A stretch of 64,000 bases of DNA, taken from contig JAURER010000007.1 of assembly GCA_030827315.1 (NCBI GenBank), positions 34,906 to 98,905 on the forward strand, in the 5' to 3' direction. Position 1 is the first letter of the stretch, and the number at the start of each line of letters is the position of its first letter. The DNA is from Gemmatimonadota bacterium. GTDB taxonomy: Bacteria; Gemmatimonadota; Gemmatimonadetes; Longimicrobiales; Gaopeijiaceae. The notes under the pieces were generated by a model. That model saw nothing but the letters and a program-made list of their open reading frames with translations, made no database searches and was not told where the DNA came from. Below are positions 48,909 to 56,802 of the stretch, one piece after another. The translations under genes and the position numbers were made by a program.

Positions 48909-49795
48909 CAATGCACGACCCGCGAGCCGACGGCGGACGTCCGTATCGACACCATCGAGACGGATGGCTCGTGGATGCCGAGGCCCGCGAGGGTCTCGCG
49001 CGCGCCGAACGCCTCCATCAGGTCGGAGAGCGCCGAATACCGGTCCGGCTCGTATCGGGCTACCAGCGTGACGAGACCGCGGCGCATCTCGGCCAGGACG
49101 CCGCGCGCCTCGCGCAGCGAGGTCGGGATGGCGAAGCGGACCTGGTAGGAGAGGGAGTCGACGCTCATGGCCGGATCCGACCGTCTCAGCTCGGCCCCGG
49201 GAAACGCTTCGGCCAGCGCGTGCTCGAGGTGCCGGTCCGGTTCGCGCAGCGCCGTCCGGAATACGAGCGCGCATGCGTCGTAGTCGAGGTGGGCGCGCGT
49301 CAGGCGACCGGGGCCGAGAACGAATCGTATCGAGGTTCCCTCGTGCAGATCGAGGTCACGGCAGATGTCGCGGTACCCCACACGCAGGAACGTGGGACGA
49401 GTGAGCGGACCGAACCCAACACGCTCCAGGACACGCAGGCCGAGGCGCCGGCTGTACCCCCGGAGCTCGTCGTCGTCCCGCGCGGCGGCGGCCGCCGTGA
49501 TGAGCTGGGACACGTGTTCGACGGTGGGCTCGTAGACCCAGTCCAGCACAACCAGCTCGGTACTCAGATCCAGGACCTTGACCCGTCCACTGCCCAGATC
49601 GACGACTTCCGCACTCGAGGCGTACCGTCCTTCCACGACCAGCGCGAGACCGATGTCCTCGATCCGTCCACCCGGGGTGTCCATCTCGTGGAGGTCCCGG
49701 TACTGCACCACGGCTCGCGTGAGCGGAAGCTCGCAGATGCCCGGGACATCGCCCATCGCCTCGGGCCTGGCGCTGATGGTCGTATCGACTTGCAT
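48908..49795 (-). CDS. Unknown 295-residue protein (cluster member 4)
   Basis: Not recognised. It starts MQVDTTISARPEAMGDVPG and has no signal peptide or membrane segment. Mixed alpha/beta sequence: IGLALVVEGRYASSAEVVDLG, VKVLDLSTELVVLDWVYEPT, then a helical part with many arginines, and a C-terminal part YEPDRYSALSDLMEAFGARE. It does not clearly contain the alpha or beta module. It has a good Shine-Dalgarno sequence (GGAGAGG, six bases before the ATG), and its leader carries two hairpins. It is translationally coupled to the alpha-beta gene and divergent from the beta-alpha gene. Confidence 0.7.
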   Translation of the reverse strand: MQVDTTISARPEAMGDVPGICELPLTRAVVQYRDLHEMDTPGGRIEDIGLALVVEGRYASSAEVVDLGSGRVKVLDLSTELVVLDWVYEPTVEHVSQLITAAAAARDDDELRGYSRRLGLRVLERVGFGPLTRPTFLRVGYRDICRDLDLHEGTSIRFVLGPGRLTRAHLDYDACALVFRTALREPDRHLEHALAEAFPGAELRRSDPAMSVDSLSYQVRFAIPTSLREARGVLAEMRRGLVTLVARYEPDRYSALSDLMEAFGARETLAGLGIHEPSVSMVSIRTSAVGSRVVH

Positions 49796-49877
49796 TGAGT
49801 GCCTCTCCGGCCTGGCGCACGGCGTTCCGTGCGAGCAAGAGCGTCCCGGCCACGGACGGCCGGAGACGCTCTTTAAA
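49796..49877 (-). promoter_or_regulatory. Structured leader of the 295-residue protein gene, possible attenuator
   Basis: Two stem-loops stand before the gene. The first pairs 49858-49873 with 49837-49851 (15 base pairs with one bulged base, six-base loop). The second pairs 49816-49822 with 49827-49833 (CGCACGG/CCGTGCG, four-base loop). The gene's Shine-Dalgarno region reads GGCCGGAGAGG, and its GGCCGGAGA could instead pair with TCTCCGGCC in the first hairpin's 5' arm, so two exclusive structures are possible. This is read from the sequence; regulation is inferred. Confidence 0.4.
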
Positions 49878-50084
49878 TCCATGATTTCCGGCCTCGATCC
49901 TGCAGCCGGACTGATGTGGGGCCTGCACGATAACAGTCTGTTTCCGGCGCCTGCAAGGAAAAAAATCGCCCGCCAGGCGTGCCTTGATGCCATCAGCGGC
50001 GCCGGACATCTTCCATCGGCCGCGCCCTGCCCCGGGGCCGGCCCCTTGAGCCGTTCCCCCCGGCGCCCGAAGGTTGGCCACCTC

Positions 50085-50762
50085 GTGACGACTCCCGCAG
50101 AACGTCGACGCTCCGTCGCCTTTCTCGAGGACGGTACGGACCGCTGGTCGTGCTTCCTCGTCACGTTTCGCGCAGCAGAGCAGCGGTGGCAGGGCTACTT
50201 CGCGTTTCGGCCGAGTCACAGCGAGGTCGCCACGGACGAAGTCCGAACAGCCAACATCTTCGTCGAGCACTCGGAGGCCGAGATCCACGCGAAGGCGAGG
50301 GGGCTCGGCCGACCGCTCCTGCGCGGCCTTCTGGAATCCGCCCTCCACGCGAGCGGACCCCGCGCCGACTCCACGCACCTCAGGGGCCGGTTCCGATCAA
50401 TGCTTTCGGAGAGTTCCAAGGCCCTGGCCGGGTCGTGGGTGGACGAGGACCTCGACGGACCCGCGAAGCGTATCGAGCGGCTTCGATCGCTCTACGAATC
50501 CTACGTCCTGGACCAGGTGTCACACTTCATCTGTCTCGTGGAGCCCGAAGACTTCGAGGCCGCCGTCGACCGGATCCTCGAAGGCGAGAGCATCGACTTC
50601 CGAGCGGGCGACCGCGTCCAGTTCGCCAGGATGGTCATCGACTTCATCGAGCGGCGGCTCCCGTTGCCCGACTTCGAGACGTGGGCGGCCGACTTTCTCG
50701 CGCACCCGGAGGCCTACCGCCTCTATGCCCACACGCTGCAGCGGCAGGGCCGTCTTCCCTGA
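50085..50762 (+). CDS. Unknown protein, order beta-alpha (cluster member 5)
   Basis: A 225-residue protein from GTG 50085. Residues about 8-90 are the beta module (RWSCFLVTFRAAEQRWQGYF, AFRPSHSEV, TANIFVEHSEAEIHAKARG, LLRGLLESALH). Residues about 125-225 are the alpha module (RLRSLYESYVLDQVSHFICL, VEPEDFEAAVDRIL, MVIDFIERRLPLPDFETWAA, FLAHPEAYRLYAHTL). The same two modules occur in the gene at 48318-48908 in reverse order. A serine/arginine-rich linker joins them here. The upstream open frame belongs to other sequence. It is divergent from the 295-residue gene; no known function. Confidence 0.7.
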   Translation: MTTPAERRRSVAFLEDGTDRWSCFLVTFRAAEQRWQGYFAFRPSHSEVATDEVRTANIFVEHSEAEIHAKARGLGRPLLRGLLESALHASGPRADSTHLRGRFRSMLSESSKALAGSWVDEDLDGPAKRIERLRSLYESYVLDQVSHFICLVEPEDFEAAVDRILEGESIDFRAGDRVQFARMVIDFIERRLPLPDFETWAADFLAHPEAYRLYAHTLQRQGRLP

Positions 50763-50865
50763 GCCCGGACCGCGCGCGCCATCCGACGCTCCTGCGCCGC
50801 CCGTTGCCGGGCGGATCGTCGGCTTTTAGCTTTTCCGACTGTTCAATGAATTCTTCCCAAAGGAT

Positions 50866-51069
50866 GTGATCGTCTTGGAAGTTGTCGTTCAGGACAACGA
50901 GAGCCTGGATCGGGCCCTGCGCCGCTTCAAGCGGAAGGTGCAGCGGTCGGGTCTGTACTCGGAGCTCCGGAAGCGTCGCTACTACGAGAAGCCGAGCGCG
51001 CAGCGCAAGCGCAAGCGTGAAGCGGCGATCCGGCGTGAGCGGCGGCGGCAGCGGCGCAAGCGCCCCTGA
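50866..51069 (+). CDS. rpsU: 30S ribosomal protein S21
   Basis: A 67-residue, strongly basic protein. The N-terminal [20 protein letters not shown] and the [19 protein letters not shown] stretch are diagnostic of S21, which helps initiation on the small ribosomal subunit. The start is taken at GTG 50866 with AAAGGA just upstream; the TTG at 50875 is an alternative. An intrinsic terminator follows. Confidence 0.93.
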   Translation: MIVLEVVVQDNESLDRALRRFKRKVQRSGLYSELRKRRYYEKPSAQRKRKREAAIRRERRRQRRKRP

Positions 51070-51090
51070 GCCTCCCGACGGATCGACATG

Positions 51091-51127
51091 ACGGTCCTCT
51101 CCTCCGGGAGAGGACCGTTTTTCTTTT
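51091..51127 (+). terminator. Intrinsic terminator of rpsU
   Basis: A perfect 12-base-pair stem (ACGGTCCTCTCC at 51091-51102, complement at 51107-51118) with the loop TCCG, followed by a T-rich tract ending at 51127. This is the clearest rho-independent terminator in the window. Confidence 0.92.
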
Positions 51128-51145
51128 CTCCCGCCCGGGATGGGA

Positions 51146-52024
51146 TCAGATGGGAAGGGGAACCGGCTGCTCGCCCGACCAGTCGTAGAAGCCCTTACCC
51201 GTCTTCCGGCCGTAGCGACCCATGGCCACGATGCGCCGCAGCAGCGGCGGCGGAGCGTACCGCTCCTCGCGATACTCGTCGAACATGATCTCGCTGATCT
51301 TGTAGAGCGTGTCGATTCCGACGAAGTCGCACAGGACGAACGGCCCCATGGGGTAGCCGCACCCGAGCGTCATCCCGGTGTCGATGTCGGCGACGCTCGC
51401 CACCCCGCGCTCCAGCTGGCGGATCGCGTCGAGCATGTAGGGCACGAGCAGCAGGTTCACCACGAAGCCGGAGTTGTCCTTCGCGGCGATCGGAACCTTG
51501 CCGAGCGCCTTCGAAAACGCGAAGGCACGGTCGAACGTCTCGTCGCTCGTCGCGATGGTGCGCACCACCTCGACGAGCTTCATCACGGGGACGGGATTGA
51601 AGAAGTGGAGACCCACGAAGCGGTCCGGCCGGGACGTCGCCGCGGCCATGTCGGTGATCGTGAGCGAGCTGGTGTTGGACGCGAAGATCGTGTGCTCGCC
51701 ACAGCGACCGTCAAGCTCCCCGAACAGCGCGTTCTTCAGCTCCAGATCCTCGACGACGGCCTCGATGACGAGATCGCGGTCCGCCAGGTCCGAAACTTCG
51801 GTGGTGAACGAGAGCCGCTCCCACGTCGCGTCGCGATCCTCGGCCGACAGCTTCTCCTTCTCCACCGCCTTGTCGAGGGACCTACGGATGCGCTTGCGCC
51901 CGGCCTCGACCGCGTCGTCGTTGATCTCGCGTACCTTAACCTCGAATCCGCTCTTGGCCGCCACCTCGGCGATGCCGCTGCCCATGAGGCCGCAGCCGAC
52001 CACACCCACCTTCTCGATGTTCAC
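51146..52024 (-). CDS. 3-hydroxybutyryl-CoA dehydrogenase-like enzyme
   Basis: A 292-residue NAD-dependent 3-hydroxyacyl-CoA dehydrogenase. The Rossmann motif VGVVGCGLMGSGIAE is at residues 6-20. The catalytic His-Glu pair is in GLHFFNPVPVMKLVEVV, with SNTSSLTI before it and the C-terminal YPMGPFVLCDFVGIDTLY and GRKTGKGFYDW motifs. It oxidises or makes 3-hydroxyacyl-CoA in short-chain metabolism. The start is GTG 52024 with GGAGGAA upstream, overlapping the previous stop by four bases. It likely works with the hydratase and the thiolase nearby. Confidence 0.93.
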   Translation of the reverse strand: MNIEKVGVVGCGLMGSGIAEVAAKSGFEVKVREINDDAVEAGRKRIRRSLDKAVEKEKLSAEDRDATWERLSFTTEVSDLADRDLVIEAVVEDLELKNALFGELDGRCGEHTIFASNTSSLTITDMAAATSRPDRFVGLHFFNPVPVMKLVEVVRTIATSDETFDRAFAFSKALGKVPIAAKDNSGFVVNLLLVPYMLDAIRQLERGVASVADIDTGMTLGCGYPMGPFVLCDFVGIDTLYKISEIMFDEYREERYAPPPLLRRIVAMGRYGRKTGKGFYDWSGEQPVPLPI

Positions 52025-52914
52025 GATTCCTCCGTGTTCGTTCTCGTGTCCGTTTTCCCCGACCGCCACGACTCGTCGGACCGCATGAGGTCGTTGGCCA
52101 CGCCGTGGAAGTTGCGCTTCACCCACCGTCGCCACGACGCAGGCGGCGGCTCCAGCGAGAGTCCCTGCTCGAGCGCGTCGAGCATACCCTCGACCTCGTC
52201 GCGCACGTCCATCACCTTGTTTCGGTGTCCTCGACCCACGGCGACCGTAATCCCCGACCAGGCCGCGAGGCCGACCAATACCCCCGCCCCGATGCCCACG
52301 CCAAGCGGCGCGGCAGACGCGACGACAGCACCGGCCACGAAGCCGATCGCGGTTCCGGACGCGCCACCGCCCAGGACCGCACCGACCAACTGCTCACCCC
52401 GAGTCCCGGGATCGACTGAAAACTCGACCAAAGTGTGCCCTTCGTCGACCCGCTCCAGCCCCACCTCCACCGACTTGGCCGACGCGACGTAGTACTTTCG
52501 CGAGGTCAGGGAAGCAGCCCGGGCCAGCTGAGACGCCCAGTCGAGGGCGGGCCGGTACTGGAGCATCTCCGCGGTCCGCCGCACCGGCTGTAGCAGTTGC
52601 GACGCCACGAAGAAGTCGTCGAGCGACCGTGCGATCGTGTCGGGAGCGCCAGGGACGACACGCGAAGCCCGCACGATGGCCGGACCGAAGAGTCGATCCA
52701 GCACTCCCTCCTCCGCCCCGCCGCTGCGGACCTCGGCCAGGGCGCGCCTGACATGGGACTCGGGAAGCCCGACCTCGCCGGCGATCCGGAAGAGTTCACC
52801 CTCGCTGAGGAATCCTTCCCCACCACCGGAGTCGGATTCCGCGAGTTCGGCAGCGCGACGGATGACCGCGTCGAACTCCCTGCGCGTCAGACTGCGTCCA
52901 CCGCCGGGGTTCAT
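52021..52914 (-). CDS. Unknown membrane-associated protein between thiolase and dehydrogenase
   Basis: A 297-residue protein. The N-terminus (LTRREFDAVIRRAAELAES, then LSEGELFRIAGEVGLPESHV, RRALAEV) is a helical domain also seen by eye in other Gemmatimonadota-type proteins of unknown role. A central part (VEVGLERVDEGHTLVEFSVDP) is beta-rich. Two adjacent hydrophobic segments (GTAIGFVAGAVVASAAPLGVG, then GAGVLVGLAAWSGITVAVG) form a helical hairpin, followed by a charged C-terminal tail. The ATG at 52914 is chosen. It is coupled to the dehydrogenase by a GTGA overlap and follows the thiolase by 20 bases, so it probably belongs to the same operon. Confidence 0.75.
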   Translation of the reverse strand: MNPGGGRSLTRREFDAVIRRAAELAESDSGGGEGFLSEGELFRIAGEVGLPESHVRRALAEVRSGGAEEGVLDRLFGPAIVRASRVVPGAPDTIARSLDDFFVASQLLQPVRRTAEMLQYRPALDWASQLARAASLTSRKYYVASAKSVEVGLERVDEGHTLVEFSVDPGTRGEQLVGAVLGGGASGTAIGFVAGAVVASAAPLGVGIGAGVLVGLAAWSGITVAVGRGHRNKVMDVRDEVEGMLDALEQGLSLEPPPASWRRWVKRNFHGVANDLMRSDESWRSGKTDTRTNTEES

Positions 52915-52934
52915 GCGGCCGCTCCGGCCCTCGG

Positions 52935-54143
52935 TCAGATGGCTTCGACGATGACCGCACCACCCTGCCCACCACCGATGCACGCCGAGCCCAGACCGTA
53001 CCTCTGGCCACGCCGACGCAACTCGTGGATCAGGTGGATGGTGATCCTCGCCCCCGACGCCGCGAGGGGATGCGTGATCGCGATCGCCCCCCCGTTCACG
53101 TTCGTCTTCTCGGGGTCGAGACCCAGCTCCTTCTCGACCGACTTGAACTGAGGTGCGAACGCCTCGTTGACCTCCACGAGATCCATGTCGGCGAGCGTCA
53201 GCCCGGCCTTTTCGAGGGCGAGCCGCGCCGCGGGAGCCGGGCCGATACCCATCACCCTCGGCTCGACGCCCACGAAGCCCCAGGAGACAATCCTGCCGAT
53301 GGGCTTCACCCCGTGGGCCTCCGCCCATTCGGCGCTCGCGAGAACCGCACTGGCCGAACCGTCACCGATGCCGCTGGCGTTGCCCGCCGTGACCAGGCCG
53401 TCCTTCCTGAAGTACGGCCGCAGTCCGCCAAGAGCCTCCATGGTGGTCTCCGGGCGCATGTGTTCGTCGAAGGCGTAGGTCGTATCACCCTTCCGGGTCC
53501 TGATCACGACCTCGGCGATCTCGGCGGCGAAGTGGCCGGCGTCCCACGCGGCCTTGGCCCGTTGCTGAGAGTCGAATGCGACCCTGTCGGCCTCCTCGCG
53601 GGTGACCGAATAGCGCTCCGCGAGTTCCTCGGCCGTCTGCGCCATGGTCAGGTCGCAGTTGGTGTCCTTGAGCGACTCCCAGAGCATGTCCTCGAACTGC
53701 CCACCCGCGGGTCCGAGCCGAAGCGCACTGCCCCAGCGCCCGCCACGCAGCACGTGCGGTGCCTGGCTCATGGATTCGGTTCCGCCCGTGAGACACACCT
53801 TCGCCTCGCCCAGAATGATCTCCCTGGCGCCCTGCACGATGGCCTCGAACCCGGATCCGCACAGGCGGTTCACCGTCAGGGACGGCTTCTCCTCGGGCAC
53901 GCCGGCGCGAAGCGCGACATGACGAGCCAGGTAAATGGCGTCGGCCGACGTCTGGAGTGCGTTGCCGAAAAAGGTGTGATCCACCTGATCGGCCGTGATC
54001 CCCGCGGCCTCGATCGCGGCCGCGCTGCTCACGACGCCGAGATCCGTCGCGGTGAAGTCCTTGAGCGTTCCGCCGAAGGTGCCGAATCCTGTCCGCTTGC
54101 CGGACAGAACGACGACGTCACACGGGTGTCCCTGGGTTGCCAT
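52935..54143 (-). CDS. Acetyl-CoA C-acetyltransferase (thiolase)
   Basis: A 402-residue thiolase, joining or splitting acyl-CoA and acetyl-CoA. The nucleophile is C95 in VNRLCGSGFEAI. The other catalytic motifs are NGGAIAITHPLAASGAR and the second Cys in GSACIGGGQGGA. Sequence and length fit the biosynthetic/acetoacetyl-CoA type. It heads an operon with the unknown membrane protein and the 3-hydroxyacyl-CoA dehydrogenase. The 207-base gap before it, towards pilT, holds nothing recognisable. Confidence 0.94.
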   Translation of the reverse strand: MATQGHPCDVVVLSGKRTGFGTFGGTLKDFTATDLGVVSSAAAIEAAGITADQVDHTFFGNALQTSADAIYLARHVALRAGVPEEKPSLTVNRLCGSGFEAIVQGAREIILGEAKVCLTGGTESMSQAPHVLRGGRWGSALRLGPAGGQFEDMLWESLKDTNCDLTMAQTAEELAERYSVTREEADRVAFDSQQRAKAAWDAGHFAAEIAEVVIRTRKGDTTYAFDEHMRPETTMEALGGLRPYFRKDGLVTAGNASGIGDGSASAVLASAEWAEAHGVKPIGRIVSWGFVGVEPRVMGIGPAPAARLALEKAGLTLADMDLVEVNEAFAPQFKSVEKELGLDPEKTNVNGGAIAITHPLAASGARITIHLIHELRRRGQRYGLGSACIGGGQGGAVIVEAI

Positions 54144-54350
54144 GAGGCCTCGATCGAGAGGGTTGTCGTTTCCTGTTCGAGAACCCCGACTACCCCTTGG
54201 GTGGCTACCGGTTCATCGTCCCGCAGGGGGCGCGATCCAACGCGGGCATCCCCGCAGAGTCGAAGGTCGCGCGGTTCGACCGCAGCGCCGGCGTCGCGAG
54301 GCGCCGCCGCGCGCAGGACGACGTCGTGCGCGGACCGGGGGACGCGCGGC

Positions 54351-55430
54351 TCAGACGAACTCGGACTCGGGCGGCTTCTCGATGTACTGCAGGAAGGCCT
54401 GCTTGTTGTTCGCCTTCATGTAGGCCTCCTCCGGCGTGATCTGACTCGACATGAGGTACTCCAGGATGTGCTGATCGAGCAGCTGCATCCCGTCCTTCTT
54501 GCCTGTCTGGATGATCGAGGGGATCTGATGGATCTTCCCTTCCCGGATCAGGTTCGCGATAGCGGCCGTGCCCACCATGACCTCCATGGCGGCCATCCGC
54601 TGCTTGCCGTTCTTATGACGCATCAGCACCTGCGCGATCACGCCCTTCAGCGACTCGGCGAGCATGGAGCGGATCTGCTCCTGCTCGTCGGCCGGAAAGA
54701 CGTCGATGATCCGGTCGACGGTCTTGGGCGCGGAATTCGTGTGCAGGGTACCGAAGACCAGGTGACCCGTCTCCGCCGCGGTGATTCCCAGCTCGATCGT
54801 CTCGCGGTCGCGCATCTCGCCCACGAGGATCACGTCCGGGTCCTCACGAAGCGCCGCTCTCAGCGCGTTCGCAAAGCTCTTGGTGTTCGTCCGGATCTCG
54901 CGCTGGTTGATGAGCGATTTCTTGTTGGGATGCACGAACTCGATCGGGTCCTCGATGGTGAGAATGTGATCGGGGCGTGACGCGTTGATGAGATCGACCA
55001 TGGCAGCGAGCGTGGTGCTCTTACCCGAACCCGTCGGTCCCGTCACGAGCACGAGCCCCTTGGTGAGCTTCGTGAGCCGGCGCACCGCCTCGGGCAGGTT
55101 GAGGTCGTCGGCCGTGAGGATCTTCGACGGGATCGTCCGCAGCACGGCACCCAGACCTTTACGCTGCCAGAAGACGTTGGCGCGAAAGCGAGCCAGTCCC
55201 TCGATCTCGTACGCGAAGTCGTAGTCCTGCAGGTCGATGAAGGAGATGCGCCAATCCTCCTCCATGATCTCGTAGATCAGCGCCTCCATGTCGGCATTGG
55301 TCAGCTCGCGGAACTTGATCCGCTGCAGGTGTCCATGGACGCGCATGACGGGCGGCGAGCCGACCGTGAGGTGGAGGTCGGACCCTCCCTGGTCGACGAG
55401 GACCTTCAGGAACTGATCGATCTGGGCCAT
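54351..55430 (-). CDS. pilT: Type IV pilus retraction ATPase PilT
   Basis: A 359-residue hexameric ATPase that retracts type IV pili. Walker A is GPTGSGKST at residues 131-139, the Asp box is ILTIEDPIEFVH, Walker B is DPDVILVGEMRD, and the His box is HLVFGTLHTNSA. The N-terminal GGSDLHLTVGSPPVMRV is the PilT PAS-like domain, and the AIRNLIREGK-type motif appears as AIANLIREGKIHQIPSIIQT. It is followed upstream by the degenerate GspE/PilB-like gene, 13 bases away. No pilin gene is in the window. Confidence 0.95.
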   Translation of the reverse strand: MAQIDQFLKVLVDQGGSDLHLTVGSPPVMRVHGHLQRIKFRELTNADMEALIYEIMEEDWRISFIDLQDYDFAYEIEGLARFRANVFWQRKGLGAVLRTIPSKILTADDLNLPEAVRRLTKLTKGLVLVTGPTGSGKSTTLAAMVDLINASRPDHILTIEDPIEFVHPNKKSLINQREIRTNTKSFANALRAALREDPDVILVGEMRDRETIELGITAAETGHLVFGTLHTNSAPKTVDRIIDVFPADEQEQIRSMLAESLKGVIAQVLMRHKNGKQRMAAMEVMVGTAAIANLIREGKIHQIPSIIQTGKKDGMQLLDQHILEYLMSSQITPEEAYMKANNKQAFLQYIEKPPESEFV

Positions 55431-55443
55431 GTCGGCTCTCCGT

Positions 55444-56709
55444 TCATCCGGTCAGCGGGCCGAGCGACCACCCGAGGTCACCGTCCGTCCCTCGCTCGAT
55501 TCTCATCTGCCACCGGACGCCTGCCTTTCGCGCCGGCCGGACAGCTCCGTCCGCGGGCCACAGAACAAACGCGACCGAGGCGACGTCCAGCGCCCTGGAC
55601 ACCCACGCCTCCGTTGAGCCCGGCAGGTCCACCGTCACTGCGTCGAAATGGAACGCTCTCAGCCCCTCGATCGCCTGCTGCCACGTCGAGGGATCCGCCG
55701 GCATCCGCAGGCTGAAGACGTCCTGCGCGCCGGCCCCTTCGCCGGCGGACAGGTAGACGCTTCGCCATGCAGGATCCAGAAGCAGCGACGGAAGGTACGG
55801 CAGGAGCTCATGTCCGAGTTCCGCGGGCTCCGTGGTAACGATGAAGCGAGCCGTCCCCGAGCGAGCGAGCAGCCGTACCTCCGTGGCGATCCCTTCGTCG
55901 GGGAGAGGGAATCGCTCCTCCAGCGAGGCCCCGACCTGTCTCGGCTCGAACACGTACTCGCGTCCCGATCCATCGGCCATGTAATGCACGCGGACCGGAC
56001 TGACCTCCACCTCCCGGTCGAGCTCGCCTTCCCACGAAACCCGGCGCCCGTCGGCGACGATCTCCTCGACGGCAGGAACCAGCATCTTGTCCAGCGCGGT
56101 GCGCCAGGATCCGGCCAGAGGCCGTCTCCGGGTCACGCCACGGTCGTCCCACCACGCATAGGCGCGGGCCCCACGGACCGATACCCCGTAGCTTCGTGAC
56201 TCGGCAAGCATCACGGCGTCGAGGGCCTCGTGCAGCTCGACTGGAGTCCGGTGCTCCTCCTCGGCCTCGGCCGCGGCCGCGCGCGCGAACACCTCGCGGA
56301 CCAGGTCGCGGATCGCCGCGGGCCCCGCCAGCGCGAGCTTGACCTCGAGTTCCGTGCGGCGGCGGAGTTCCTCGACCGACTCCGTCCTGAGTGGCGAATC
56401 GATGACGACCGTGAGCGAGCGCTCCGTCCGCAGGATGGGCAGCGTGAGGTTCGCCAGGGCCCACTCGGGCGTCACGAGCGCGACCGCCTCCGGATCGACG
56501 GATTCGGCGTCGGGAAACACGAACGGGATGTCGAACTGCTCCGCGAGCGCCCAGTCGACCTCTCCCTCGGACACAACACCGCACGCGAGCAGCGCCTGGC
56601 CGAAGTACCCCCCGTGATCGCGCTGGTACGAGAGCGCACGCGCCATCTCGTCCTCCGTGATCCTGCCGAGGTCGGCCAGGATTCGGCCGATCGTGCGCCG
56701 CTCACTCAT
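55444..56709 (-). CDS. GspE/PilB-like protein lacking the ATPase P-loop
   Basis: A 421-residue protein. The N-terminus (TIGRILADLGRITEDEMARA, then LLACGVVSEGEVDWALAEQ) is an MshEN/GspE-type N-terminal domain. The following region (EALDAVMLAESRSYGVSVRG, VHYMADGSGREYVFEPRQVG) resembles the N-terminal subdomain of GspE/PilB ATPases. Where Walker A should be, the sequence is ARFIVTTEPAELGHELLPYL: no GxxxxGK[ST]. No Asp box or Walker B is seen either. It ends in AVTVDLPGSTEAWVS and VAFVLWPADGAV. It is probably a non-hydrolysing regulator or structural partner of the pilus motor, directly upstream of pilT. Confidence 0.7.
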   Translation of the reverse strand: MSERRTIGRILADLGRITEDEMARALSYQRDHGGYFGQALLACGVVSEGEVDWALAEQFDIPFVFPDAESVDPEAVALVTPEWALANLTLPILRTERSLTVVIDSPLRTESVEELRRRTELEVKLALAGPAAIRDLVREVFARAAAAEAEEEHRTPVELHEALDAVMLAESRSYGVSVRGARAYAWWDDRGVTRRRPLAGSWRTALDKMLVPAVEEIVADGRRVSWEGELDREVEVSPVRVHYMADGSGREYVFEPRQVGASLEERFPLPDEGIATEVRLLARSGTARFIVTTEPAELGHELLPYLPSLLLDPAWRSVYLSAGEGAGAQDVFSLRMPADPSTWQQAIEGLRAFHFDAVTVDLPGSTEAWVSRALDVASVAFVLWPADGAVRPARKAGVRWQMRIERGTDGDLGWSLGPLTG

Positions 56710-56802
56710 GTCGGTCCTCCCATCTCCCTCGCCGCCTCTCGCTAAGCGCCCCGGGCCTCCTCGGTCGTACCGCGATGCCGGTCACGGCACCGCGCAGTCC
56801 GG

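Noticed and set aside
54144..54350. Possible small gene between pilT and the thiolase (frame with GGYRFIVPQGARSNAG).
   Set aside because: The frame runs into pilT antisense sequence, has no ribosome-binding site and becomes arginine-rich.
53025..54980. A 651-codon plus-strand open frame opposite the thiolase and pilT.
   Set aside because: Antisense shadow; composition is arginine-rich and without motifs.
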